Source: Rhabditophanes sp. KR3021
Taxonomy: Eukaryota; Nematoda; Chromadorea; Rhabditida; Alloionematidae
Assembly: GCA_963281155.1 (NCBI GenBank)
Contig: CAUJLY010000004.1
Coordinates: forward strand, 4,526,001-4,590,000
Direction: 5' to 3'
Length of the DNA: 64,000 nucleotides
Shown here: piece after piece, positions 33,314-47,600 of the stretch
How positions within the stretch are numbered: the first letter of the stretch is position 1
Layout of the letters: each line of letters opens with the position of its first letter
Translations under genes and position numbers: made by a program
Notes under the pieces: generated by a model
What the model saw: the letters and a program-made list of their open reading frames with translations, nothing else
What the model was told of the DNA's origin: nothing
Databases searched by the model: none

Positions 33314-36300
33314 ATGACGACTTCTTCTACGCAAAAAAACAATGGTTCCGAGGACGAAGCTGCTATTAAAGATAAAGTTTCCAAACTTATGGCAATTAAG
33401 CTTGGGAGAGATAAGGTCAGTATTCAAAATACTTTCATAAATAACAAGAATAAGTTGTTATACATTTCAGGGTGTCATTAATGAAATAGACTTCTTAAAT
33501 AACATAATAACTACCTTAAATATTCATACAGAACGCCATCTCGAAAGAAGAATTGAAGACAATGCTTTGCTTCTGAACAAAGAATATTTAAGCAAGTTTG
33601 AAAAAATGGCTGGAAATATTAACACTTTTAAAAACAAAGTTGACAAGATGAACCAAGTTTGCAATGACTTAAGAAGTGATATTAAGTCAAATAAGGAAAA
33701 AACAAGGGATTTGTTGCAGAAAACAGCTGTCATCCAAAAAGAAAAGAAAGTGTTAGAAGAAAAGAAGGCTTATGTAATTGGGTTCTTAGATGAGTATAGT
33801 TTGACAGATGAAGAACAACAAATAGTTAATGATAGCATTGAAAATGGAACATTGAATGAGAAGTTCTTTAAGGTTTTTTATAGACTACTCAATATCAAAT
33901 TGCAGGTATCTTATAAAACGTAGAAATATTTATAGACGTAAAAAGTATAATTAAAAACCGGTGGAGATCTCAGATTTTAGTGGAATGTACTCAGCATGTT
34001 CAGCCAATTCTTTAGAAGATTCATTTATCTTGATCACGGTTGCTTTAAACTAGGAATCATCTTCATTTATGCGCCATTAGTTTCCTTCATTCTTTTTTGA
34101 TATTTCTTAAATCCGGAATATCAAACATGGTCGATATTTGGTGTGACTTTTTCTGGTTCTGATAAGTCCTTTAGTGCGAAGGTTTTTGGGAGATAAGAAT
34201 AATGAGTTAAGTCGTTTAGCATAATCATGAAAATATGCTTGAAATATTAGAATATCAATAAATGGACAATATAATTAATGATAATAAAATTACGTATTAG
34301 TCTCAAAAATAAGAGTGAAATGACAAAAGATGTGTTATAAGAACATTTTGAAGTAACATCAACTTAAGTAGGAAATTGATGCAAAGCATCGAGGGGATCT
34401 AATTTTGAAAACATAACATTATAATTACTTTTAAAAATATCATAAATTCCACATAATATACATAACGAAATTTCAGATTCCTGAAAAATTGGAAGAAGAT
34501 GATTCAATATGTGCTCTCTATGATATGAAGGAAAATGCCGAAGCAAAGGTCAAGCAATGCTACGCTGTGATTGTTCGATACATTCAATCAGACGTCAGAA
34601 CTTTGAATCACGAATTTATGGAACCAAAACCATTGCTTTTCGACTCATTTAAAGCCATCGAAAAAGTTTCAGAGTTGATGGAAGCTTCAATTGCTGAGTA
34701 TTGTGGTGTTAGGAGAACTTATATCGTACGAGCTTTTCTTGATGCTCTCATGAAAGACAATGGGAATGAAAATGCAATTGAGTATAATTCTCATGACCCC
34801 TTGGTTTACATTTTTGACATGCTGAACTTTATAAACACGGTATGAATACGGAATTTTTAAAAAATTTACTAAAAGTTACACAGTAGTGCTAGCGTTTTAG
34901 AATATACTCCAAAGCCTTACAAATAGGAAAAGACATTAAAATTGACTGGGCGATCGCGTCATTTGTTTCTAGATGCATATGAGAAAGGAAGGTAATGATA
35001 GGTTGCCTCAGTCTAAATTTGTAATTTATTTACAAAGAAGATTAATCAGAATCATTCCATATTCTCGTCGATTTACTTTGAAGGTTAGAATTTCGCCCCA
35101 ACGATTAGTTATTCCTTTGCTACGACGATTCTATGAATGCTTGATTGTCTTACCACTGAAACGTAGCGCCATTTGCAATTAAATCTCTTAAATTTAATTC
35201 TTAATTTCACCTTAATTTGTTTTGTTATTAAAGGCATGTAATACTGAGTATGAAATGTTAAAGAATTTATTGAAGAATTGTGATCACAGAACACGAGACA
35301 AATACCTCTCTGTGGCATTAGGGGAAATAAGTGAAGCACTATGCCAGCCAACCAAAGTGAGAGTGGAAGCTAGTTTTGCACGGGAAATCAGTTGCGTTGC
35401 AATTTACCAAATTAGCACCAGTTTTGCATGGTGTAGTGATTCTCTCAAATTATTGCTTCCACCGTCTTCCCTTTTTATTCATACTTTGAACGATTTGAAT
35501 GAGTTGGCATTAAATATGTTCTTTTCTTTGTTAAATACGAATGTACAAAAGACAGTCAATCGTAGTAAATTACCAGACTATGATTTGAAACCAATTAATA
35601 ACATCCAACAATCATTGAATTTGTTGAAGAGTATCTTGGAATGTACAAGTTCGACATCAGACGCAGAGGAAAATTTAGCTTTAAGAAAAGATATTCAAAC
35701 AAAAATTTTGTCAAGTGTTCTTGACCCCCTAAATCAAAGTATCCAATTGGCCTGCTCTAAGCTACACGATCCAATTGATGGAGCTGTATACATGATCAAC
35801 TGTTTACATTTGGTAAAATTGGCGATTACTATTTTCCAATACACAGATCTGAGACTTGAGATGATAAAAGGAATTATTGAAACTCACGAAGATTTAATTG
35901 TTGGGGAGCAAGCGAGTCTTGTTTTGACAAATTGTGGATTAATGGACTTGTATTTGAGATGTCATGCTCATCAAACAGGACCCTTATCCAAGATTGAAGA
36001 TGCGGAGACTGCTGTTATGATAGCTGGTATTACCAGGTTCTATGAAGGATTGCCAAATATAAATGGATTTGAGTGTGACCAAACAGGCAAAATACTAGAC
36101 AGTAATATTCTTGAATCTGTTAGGAGACGTACTATTGACCATGTGTTAATTGCATATCAAGTAAGCAAATGTTTATTAAATTAAACATTACAAATTATCA
36201 AAAAATAGACATATTCAACATGGTCAATACCATTATTACCATCAAAAACTTCTCCTATCATAATGTCAGCATTCATTTTATGAAACATACTATAGACTTC

Positions 36301-37439
36301 TTTGGATGAGGACATTCCTGAATCAGAATTTGTGAGTCGCGGTCTTAGGGCATTTATTAGGATACACTCGATATTCTCCGCAACTTCGTTACATTGACAC
36401 CACGGCTTCTTTGATAAAGTCTTCTTTTCTGTCGAAGAGCATTCCAATTCAACGGCATGTTTGAACTTCGATCTGTGTTTAGACATTCTCTCGTCCAATC
36501 CGTTAGTTTCTCCTACATATCGTGACTCTTTATTGACTCCAGCTTTGGCACAGTCGTTATACACAACTCTGAGGTCGATCATGAGATAGACAAAACATCC
36601 ATCTTTGATTTTCCAATACCAACTAATTCCTTTTCAAAAAATCCACCCATCAGTTTGATTTGCCTAAAAGTAAGTAAATTCAGTACAGGATCAAAGACGA
36701 TACATTTTGAAAGATTGGTAGCGGGTGCAGAATTGGCTATCAGACATCTTTCCATTATCTTTGCGAATCTTTTGGATAATCCACCAATAAGTTTCACTTT
36801 AACATTTTTTGCTTGTCAATCAAAGTCTTGGCCATCATATCAGTTTCTCCACCAGCAATTTGAGGTTGACCTAAAATAATGATTACACCATAAGTAGATT
36901 TAAAACTTACTCTCATCCACACAATTTTTACTTCACGTTAAGGGCAGGCTCATATTGTCAGTACGGGCAACTTTTTTCTCCACGAGTATACTAGCATTCT
37001 TAGCAAATGACTGAGAAATAACATCATCTCCTCGAGAAATATCAATATCGCTCTTTTTGCCCAAGTCTACTTTCTTCTTCTCAGCCATAGTAAATTTAAA
37101 AACACCACGTTTGAGTGGATCTTGTTGATTAAAATAAGCAAAATTATATTAGTAAAGCCATATTTGATCTTATAAGTAGACATGAGACGTGAATAACTTG
37201 TAGATAACAATCAAATTTCAAATTACAAGGCCCTAGAACCGGGTTGATATGGGATCTAAACTAACACATTCAAACTTAAAAATAAATAACTCTTTTAAAT
37301 TCTAATATTTTTTGACGCTTTTTAGGTAATTTTTGACAAAGTAGTTGATCCAAGTAATGAGTACGATACGGCACAATTTGAATTTAAGACTCCAGAAGAA
37401 ATTAAAAATGTGCTTTACGCTCAGTTTTCAAATTGTTAA
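33314..37439 (+). CDS. Conserved oligomeric Golgi complex subunit 6 (COG6)
   Basis: Exons 33314-33415, 33471-33905, 34477-34839, 35234-36160 and 37326-37439 join in frame to 646 residues, against 657 in human. COG6 is part of the lobe B tethering complex for retrograde Golgi vesicles. A coiled-coil region (NKVDKMNQVCNDLRSDIKSN) is followed by the conserved YCGVRRTYIVRAFLDAL, HDPLVYIFDML, REISCVAIYQIS, VLDPLNQSIQLACSKL and EQASLVLTNCGL. The C-terminal exon carries EEIKNVLYAQFSN. The second, third and last introns are large (571, 394 and 1165 bases); the last holds a GIY-YIG gene in antisense. Confidence 0.93.
33906..34476 (-). other. COG6 intron 2 with short coding-like fragment
   Basis: This 571-base intron contains an antisense stretch near 33960-34050 that reads FKATVIKINESSKELAEHAE. 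It looks like a fragment of a real protein, but it is too short to assign. Confidence 0.25.
36161..37325 (-). mobile_element. Divergent GIY-YIG nuclease gene in the last COG6 intron
   Basis: Inside the 1165-base intron, antisense to COG6, a gene remnant starts near 37088 (MAEKKKVDLGKKSDIDISRG, polar and basic). It is interrupted by a stop and an intron-like acceptor (catcattattttag near 36872). It goes on through KLIGGLSKRFAKIMERCLI at 36780 and ends in an open frame at 36582-36181. That last part has a clear GIY-YIG core: VVYNDCAKAG, SRYVGETNGLDERMSKHRSK and, after an insert, NIECILINALRPRLTN. The Tyr, YVG, Arg, Glu and Asn positions are all present. At least two frameshifts lie upstream of this. 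The intron ends are not those of copies A-D, so this is a separate subfamily. Confidence 0.7.
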
Positions 37440-37697
37440 TTTTCAAATCTATTTATTCACATTATTTAAAAAGCACTTATATTTTAAATTATAATCATCA
37501 GCAATAGTTTGTGCAAATAAATTAAATTTAAATCTTTATTTATTTTATGGCTGTTTAAAATGTTCTTTTATTGCGATTAGTAAATGCTATATTAAGATGC
37601 TACATTCCAATGTATTCTGGAATTGTCTTTGAACGATTGTGTTTAAAAGCGGTAAATCATTTAAATATGGATACTAGGATATTTCTATTACGTCACT

Positions 37698-38283
37698 ATG
37701 AGGACCTCTAGTAAACTAAACACTAAAAGGAAGTTTACATTTGTTGATGTAGATTTTAATTACCGAAAATACAAAGATCCATTTCCTTTCCCGGGATGCC
37801 ATGAATTAAAAATTCCATCACAAACTAATCAAGATGAAGTTGAAAATAAGTTTGACAAATCCGGAATGCCATTTCACAAAAAAATAAAGGTAGATTATGA
37901 AGCCATATCTAATATCAAAGGTCGCATCCCTGTAAGTCATTACAATAAAGTCAAATATAATTTTTATTTTCTAGAAGTTAAAACCGTTTACATTGGGTTC
38001 AAATACGATAAATAGTCGACTAACTACGAAGCCTTATGCTACTCTTTTTTGTAAAAATACCTCAGCCCTAGTTCCAGAAAAAAAACCAATCAAGCAGTCA
38101 CTTCCCCAAAGTTTCAATGATGATTTTGATGACGATTTCGAATATGATCAACCTATAAAGCCAAATCCGGTAAGTCTTATTAACAATTTTATTGCCTTAA
38201 TATGCTTTGATGATTCTAATTTCTAGGTCACTATCAAATCAAAGCCTGCTGTATCGAAAATGTCAGGCCGTAATAAAAAATAG
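37698..38283 (+). CDS. Small acidic/basic protein, unknown
   Basis: Exons 37698-37931, 37975-38169 and 38227-38283 join in frame to 161 residues, with introns of 43 and 57 bases and good splice sites. The N-terminus is basic and aromatic (KRKFTFVDVDFNYRKYKDPF). The middle has an acidic patch (SFNDDFDDDFEYDQPIKPNP). The C-terminus is basic (SKMSGRNKK). It may be a nuclear adaptor with short linear motifs, but no family is recognised. Confidence 0.6.
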
Positions 38284-38707
38284 CATGGAAACAAAAGAAG
38301 ATAATTAGAATTTTTAATTCTATTCTTGCTTAACAATACATAATTATTAACCGCTTTCATCATATTTATTTTGAATAAATATTTAAATGCTGTAATTTAT
38401 ATGTTTACATTTTTAAGTAAATTAGTAACTTTTGGAGACACTCACTATTCGAGGTTATTACTTGTAGATCAGTATTTTATAAAATTGATTTAATCTATCC
38501 ACTTTCTCAAATGCCACCCATATTTTTTATAATATTCAGATCTAAAAAATGTGATGGATTGTTTCTCTATATAAAATGTGCTTTTTGTAAATTGAAGTAT
38601 ACTTTTTGCAGTAAGATATCCAGTTCATCCAAAATAATCCATCATTAGTACCAAAAAATGACAATATTTAAGAGGGGAAATTTATTCGAATATATATCTT
38701 AGTTACA
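38284..38707. other. Intergenic, nothing recognisable
   Basis: These 424 AT-rich bases between two plus-strand genes show no coding or RNA signal. Confidence 0.5.
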
Positions 38708-39197
38708 ATGAAGCGATTTGAGAACAAGATTGTTATTATCACTGGTAAGTGTTCATTACAAGCCTTTATATGTACACTATTTTATGTTAGGTGTCAATGA
38801 TGTTTCTAGGGAAATTTCTAGTACCTTTGCTGCTGAAGGATGCAAAGTCGTAATCACCGGCAATGAGAAAGATTTGGAAAAGATTGCAGATGAAGCAATT
38901 GACAAATTTAACCAAATTGATATTTTGCCAAATGGACATGAAGCTGTGAGAAAAGAAGGTGAGAATAATAATAGTTCAGTGCAAAATGTTGACTATATAT
39001 TTAATACCAACTTGCGTTCTATTATAACTGGGGCAATTGATGCCACCGATGGAGCCTACAATGTTAGGGATAGTGCCAAGAAAGTCTTCTTAGCGAGTAA
39101 TAAAATAAGTAATTGTTGTCCATTTGCACAAATAAATGCATCGACCTTCCAAAATGATTCTGTATATGATTGTTTGACTTTAAATTTGTTGGTTTGA
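38708..39197 (+). pseudogene. Short-chain dehydrogenase-like gene lacking catalytic motifs
   Basis: Exons 38708-38744 and 38791-39197 join in frame to 147 residues with an intact ORF. The start (MKRFENKIVIITG) and FAAEGCKVVITGNEKDLEKI follow the SDR Rossmann fold, and DKFNQIDIL then FNTNLRSIITGAI match later strands. However the glycine motif is GVNDVSR, the NNAG motif reads PNGH, and the position of YxxxK reads FQNDSVYDCL. The protein is about 100 residues shorter than usual. It is either a pseudoenzyme or a gene early in decay. It is unrelated to the nearby KDSR except by superfamily. Confidence 0.6.
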
Positions 39198-39240
39198 TAT
39201 TGTGATTTAATAGCATCTATTTTGTTTAAAAACTCCTATT

Positions 39241-41432
39241 ATGCTAGGTAGACGTTCTATTGTGAATAGTGTTCTCCAAGTTTCAAAGCGGTTTTCATTT
39301 GGTCGGAGAATTAATAAGAGCAATGATCCATCAAAACTTCCCAAGTTGGATGAGTTTGATACAGATAAAATCCGAAACTTTTCTGTTATTGCTCATGTTG
39401 ATCATGGTAAGAGTACACTGACGGACAGAATTTTACAGGAAGCTAATGTGATTGATAAGAATGAAAAGATCGCTCAAGTGCTGGATAAACTGTTAATCGA
39501 GCAGCAAAGAGGTATTTAGTATATTTGTAATTGTATGACCATGTTTATTATAGGTATTACTGTCAAGGCTCAAACATGCTCCATAATTTATAAAGACCAC
39601 TTGTAAGATTTTAAAATTCACAAAGATTCCGTAACTTTAGACGAACTAGAGCTTATTTTACTCAGAAAAAATGTCACAGAACATTCGGATCTCTAGCATC
39701 GTAATTGCAGAAAATTTTAATTCTGTAACAATGAGAAATAATTTCTATATGCTTTCAGAATTAATTTGATCGACAGTCCTGGCCACGTTGACTTTTCCTT
39801 TGAAGTTGCAAGGAGTTTAGCAGCTTGTGATGGAGTTATCTTATTGATAGCTGCTAATTCTGGCTGTCAAGCACAAACAATTTCGAATTTTTGGTTGGCT
39901 TTTGAAAGAGATATGACAATTATCCCAGTTTTAAACAAAGTCGATCTAAAAACGGCTCGAGTAGATGATTCACTCAAGGAATTAGAAACCTTATTTTGTA
40001 TTGAAAAGAACGAAGTTTTGTGTATTTCTGCAAAATCAGGAATGGGTGTTCCAGAGGTACTTGACGCTGTTATTGACAGAATTCCTTCTCCAAAAGCTGA
40101 CCGAAATCTACCCTTTCAAGCTATTATCTTCGATTCCTGGTATGAACATTTTAGGGGTGCGATAGTTTTAATACTAGTTAAGAATGGTTCAATTACGAAG
40201 GGCCAACACATTGCATCTTTCAACAATAAAAAGACATACGAAGTAGTTGAAGTTGGTGTCAATCACCCTGATCAAATACCTTGCGAAAAACTATATGCTG
40301 GCCAAATCGGCTATCTTATTTGTAACATGAAAACAGTTAAGGAAGCGGCGGTAGGGGAAACTCTGTATGAACCTTCGGCAATAGATTCCATAAAAGACAT
40401 TGAAATATTTAACCCAGCCAAGCCAACCATTTATTCAGCAATTTTTCCAGTTGAATCTAGTTATTACGAAGATGTGAAGCAGGCAATTGAAAGACTTTGC
40501 CTTAACGATCCAAGTATAACGATTTCTCCAACTTCAAGTCCGTCTTTAGGACTTGGATGGAGTTGTGGGTTTCTCGGCATTTTACACATGGAAATATTCA
40601 GTAGTAGACTGGACCAAGAATATGATGTCGACGTTATTCTAACTGCTCCAAGCATTGAGTATCGAGCCAGAATTGTGGACAATGATACGATCAGAAAGAA
40701 AAGATACAATGGAGAAAGCGAGATAAGTATAGTTAATGCTGCGTCTTTCCCTGAAATCATGGATGTAGAACAATTCATGGAAAGTTATATCAACCTAACT
40801 ATTCTGGTCCCAAGTGAATATATGGGAGTTGTCAATGCAATGTGTTCAGGCGCGAGGGGTAAACGAGGTGATTTGACTTGTATCGACGATAAAAGAATGA
40901 TCCTTAATTGGCATATGCCATTAGCGGAAGTTGTGACGGGATTTTTTGAAAAATTGAAGCAGCTGACAAGTGGTTATGCCTCATTCAGCTATGAATTCGA
41001 TGGATATGAGCCTTCAGACCTGACTAAATTGTCCATTCACATAAATAATCGTTTGATAGAGGAATTTTCTCAAGTAGTTCCAGTTTCCATGGCGCATGAA
41101 CGGGCCAAAACGATCGTTAATAGATTAAAAACAGAAATTCCTAGGCAGCAGTATGAAGTTAATATCAAGTGTACATTAGGAGATTCTAGTAAAATGGTTT
41201 GTGGGTCTACAATCAAGTGTTGGAAAAAAGATTTTTCTGGCTTATTAAAAGGTACGTATATCCATCCATATTTATTTATTTATTATTGTCAATTGAAGGA
41301 AATTTCGGAGGTGGTGGAATGGAAAGACTAAATAAGAAACTGTCACATCAAGCAAAGGGTAAAAGCAAGTTGAAGATGCTTGGTCAAATTCAAATTCCCA
41401 AAGAAGCCTTTATTAATGTTTTAAAAAACTAG
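39241..41432 (+). CDS. Mitochondrial translation factor GUF1 (EF4/LepA)
   Basis: Exons 39241-39511, 39554-39602, 39759-41251 and 41299-41432 join in frame to 648 residues. GUF1 is a ribosome-dependent GTPase that back-translocates stalled mitochondrial ribosomes. The basic N-terminus ([20 protein letters not shown]) fits a mitochondrial presequence. GTPase motifs are AHVDHGKST (G1), RGIT (G2), DSPGHVDF (G3), NKVD (G4) and SAK (G5). EF4-specific parts are [18 protein letters not shown] and the C-terminal [19 protein letters not shown]. The last intron ends in an unusual AAG acceptor (aattgaag). Confidence 0.94.
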
Positions 41433-44446
<3,014 letters not shown>

Positions 44447-44649
44447 TATTTTTCTAAGGTGTTGTATTTCCCTAATTTAGGACTCAATAAATTTAACTGT
44501 ATTTGAACTTTCAGTTAATAGTGATTATGTAAATTGTTTATTTTATTAAAAAAATAAGTACTTAATAATGATAATGTATTTACTATATTTAAATTATTTA
44601 TTTAATCGTTAATTAAAATTAAATCAAAGCAGTTTTGAGTTTGTGTTAT

Positions 44650-47600
44650 TTATGGTTTACGGATCGCTTTTAACTGTTCTTGAAGTGCCATACGATCGAC
44701 TGAAGAGAGTCTTTTTGGCTTTCTGATAGTTGGAATTGAATCTGCTGCATTAACTGGTCTAATTCCTCCAGGAGTGACGGTTCTTCGATTGGCTATAAGA
44801 GCAGATCCTGGAGTGGAATTAATTAAATGTACTTATTTTTGATTTTAAATAAATGTGTGTAGTGTATTTTGTAAAAATTGTATGGCTCCGTGACTTTTTA
44901 GTTTTTGATAATATTAGAATACAAATTTGAATAAAATGTTGTCCTAAGAAAATGTTTATTGGGAAACCACTTTGCTTGATGTTTAAATAAGCTTCGTCAT
45001 TATAAATACATACTTATACCTCACTCAAATTGATAAGTCAAAGATGAAACGTGAAAATAATGGTACCGATGGCTGCGAAGAACCCAAAAAGAAGCCTACC
45101 TCTGAGAAAAGTACCACAATAAGGCGAACAAATGTCGCAGACGGTAAGTTGGCAACAACCAAATATAATCATCAATGCTACTTTAAAAAGATCCGGGTGT
45201 ATGGAGTTCCAGTAAGCAAATACAACGAGGCTTTCTTTGATACCTCATATATCAATGATGAACTAGAAGGTCGAACAAATGAATTCATTGGAAAAAGATT
45301 TTGGGTGCTGCTGTAAGTTTAAATGTTCAAATTGATTATTTATATCCTCTTAGAAATTTGATGAGTTTTCACAACGCTCTCATAATTATGCAGCACGCGA
45401 TGCGAAGCAAGCGCCAAAATATGTAGGAGTTTATGCACCAGGAGGAGAATTGAATGAGGGCCTATCAAACGAATACAAGGCAGAGTATGGATGTTTCGAT
45501 CGCTATGATAAGTATTGGACCGGTGTCACCGAAAGAATCCTCATTTGCTGAGTTGTTTGAGGAGAAAGGTAGTGTGGGAATAATCTACTCAACAAAGAAG
45601 TTTCCTAAAAACACCGTCTTTGCTATAGAGTGTATGCTATCAGCAAAAGCCGTCCGGAACTAACTAATGTGGAAGAACCAAGCCACAGAGTTTGTACAGC
45701 TTCTAAACCCCCAGACTCTGAAAACGTTAGGTAGCTACTTCTAGACTTCGATATTCAGGACATACTCCTCTTAATAGTAAGAATACCATAATCATTGATA
45801 TCTTAAGGAATAAGAGGAAGGTTATGGCAGTTTACATTGTTGGCCTATCTTTAAATGAATCTCTTGCACTGGCATATTCAATTATTGCGGCCCTAAAAGA
45901 TGTTTTGGAAAACATTGACTCTTCGGGCCAGTCTAATGGTGTTATGTTCAAGAAGCATCTCAAGCATTGTCCTCAGCAATATGCTTGAAAATTCAAATAA
46001 TAGTATTGAATAAAATTATGTCTACTTTTAATCTTTTTGCCCTCTTAATAAATATTTTGATTTCTTTATCCTTGATTGTTTTAAATTATTACCTAAATGA
46101 AAATAAAATTAGTTAAGGCCATCGGAAATATCCCAACCTGGTGGTGGAATTGATTGAGTGCGAATGACTCCTGCTGTAAGTTTAACTGATTGAAGGTTAT
46201 GACTAGCCTGATTATACCGATCTAATAAAGAGTTTAAACGATCGCCTTTCAAAATAACGGCATTCTTCAACAGGACATCATTTTTCCATTTTTTGTTGCA
46301 TCCTGGCTTAAGGATTGACTTAGCTTCTGCAATCTTTAGATTCAAAGAATCGAGAAGATATGGGTTGGCCTTGTCAATATTAACCAATACACTATTTAAA
46401 ATGTTTGTATCCAAGGCTTTTCCACTTTCCCAAAATGCATCCCAAACAATACTCATTACAGGGGCAGAAGAAACTTTCTTAATCAGTTCGTCATTAGTCA
46501 TGCCATTTAACTCCATCACAATAGTGTTCAATTCATGATTTCCACTCGTAGCTGATTTTTCAACACACTTCCCTGCATATAACCAAGTCTTTTCTTTTCT
46601 TCCTCCATTCTTATCAATAGCCTCCTTTACCTTAGCTCTGTCAACAACAACTAAACGTTGAATGTGATTCTTAATAGCATGGAACTGAGTTTCAAATTGC
46701 TTTGAAGTTATGTCTGGGAAGAGTTTGTAAATTGTAGTCAATGAATTGATACATTTTTCCGCATCCAATTCATCCTTTTTCTTTGATGTTAAGGTGGAAA
46801 GTTTATCCATGCACTTTCTGCATAAACTAAATATCTTATCAGCACTTTGGCCATCCGTATGCCTAGTCATTGTTCGTGCCAAAGCTTCCATAACAGAATT
46901 GTAGTTACAATGTTCACACAATTTAACCACGGATTGATTTAAACTTGGCGTGATCGAATTCTTCCAAACATCTACACATGTTACTTGTTGCTGTGCAACA
47001 AGGGACAAAATGACCTCTAAGAAATAGTCAATCGTATCAATTTCAATGAATTCAACAATCTGTGGTTGATTTAAAATACAAACAATAGCATTACTGACTG
47101 TCTTGGTAACATAATCTACTTCTTCGTTTGCTGCTCCCTTTTTGTAATATTCCTCAGCAATAAACGTTAGAGTGTCAACTAAGATTTTGATTAGCTCATC
47201 AATCTTGTATTGCATCACCATTACGGGCATTCGGGAACGATCGTTTGCCAATTCAAATATTTCCTTGACCCCATCCAATCCAATTTTAAGATCATGTGTT
47301 GCAACCTTCCTCAATGAAGTTTCAATCAGATTGATTTCATTCCTGTACATATTTTGATCTAATTGTGGTTTTGATTTTATTATCATTGCAGGTAAAATCT
47401 TATCTTCCATTACTGGGAATTGAACATTCCCATTATCATACTCGATAAAAGGTTCAGTTGCTTCTACAGAAACCATAAGATCAGGAAACTCGGCATCAAT
47501 ATCTATATCTCCATAATCGCCTCCTGGAACAGGTATAGAAGACAACAAATTTGGTGGTTTGTAATCAACTATTTCATTTGTCTGATATGGCTCGGAAGCT

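Noticed and set aside
34840..35233. 69-codon plus-strand and 80-codon minus-strand frames in COG6 intron 3
   Set aside because: Neither has motifs or coding-like composition, and they overlap each other. Probably chance.
46109..46137. Stop codon at 46109 as the true C-terminus of XMAP215
   Set aside because: The last codons of that frame lie inside the shared element leader (gttgggatatttcc). Splicing at CCACCAG/gttggg to 44807 gives a total length divisible by three and a family-like C-terminal helix.
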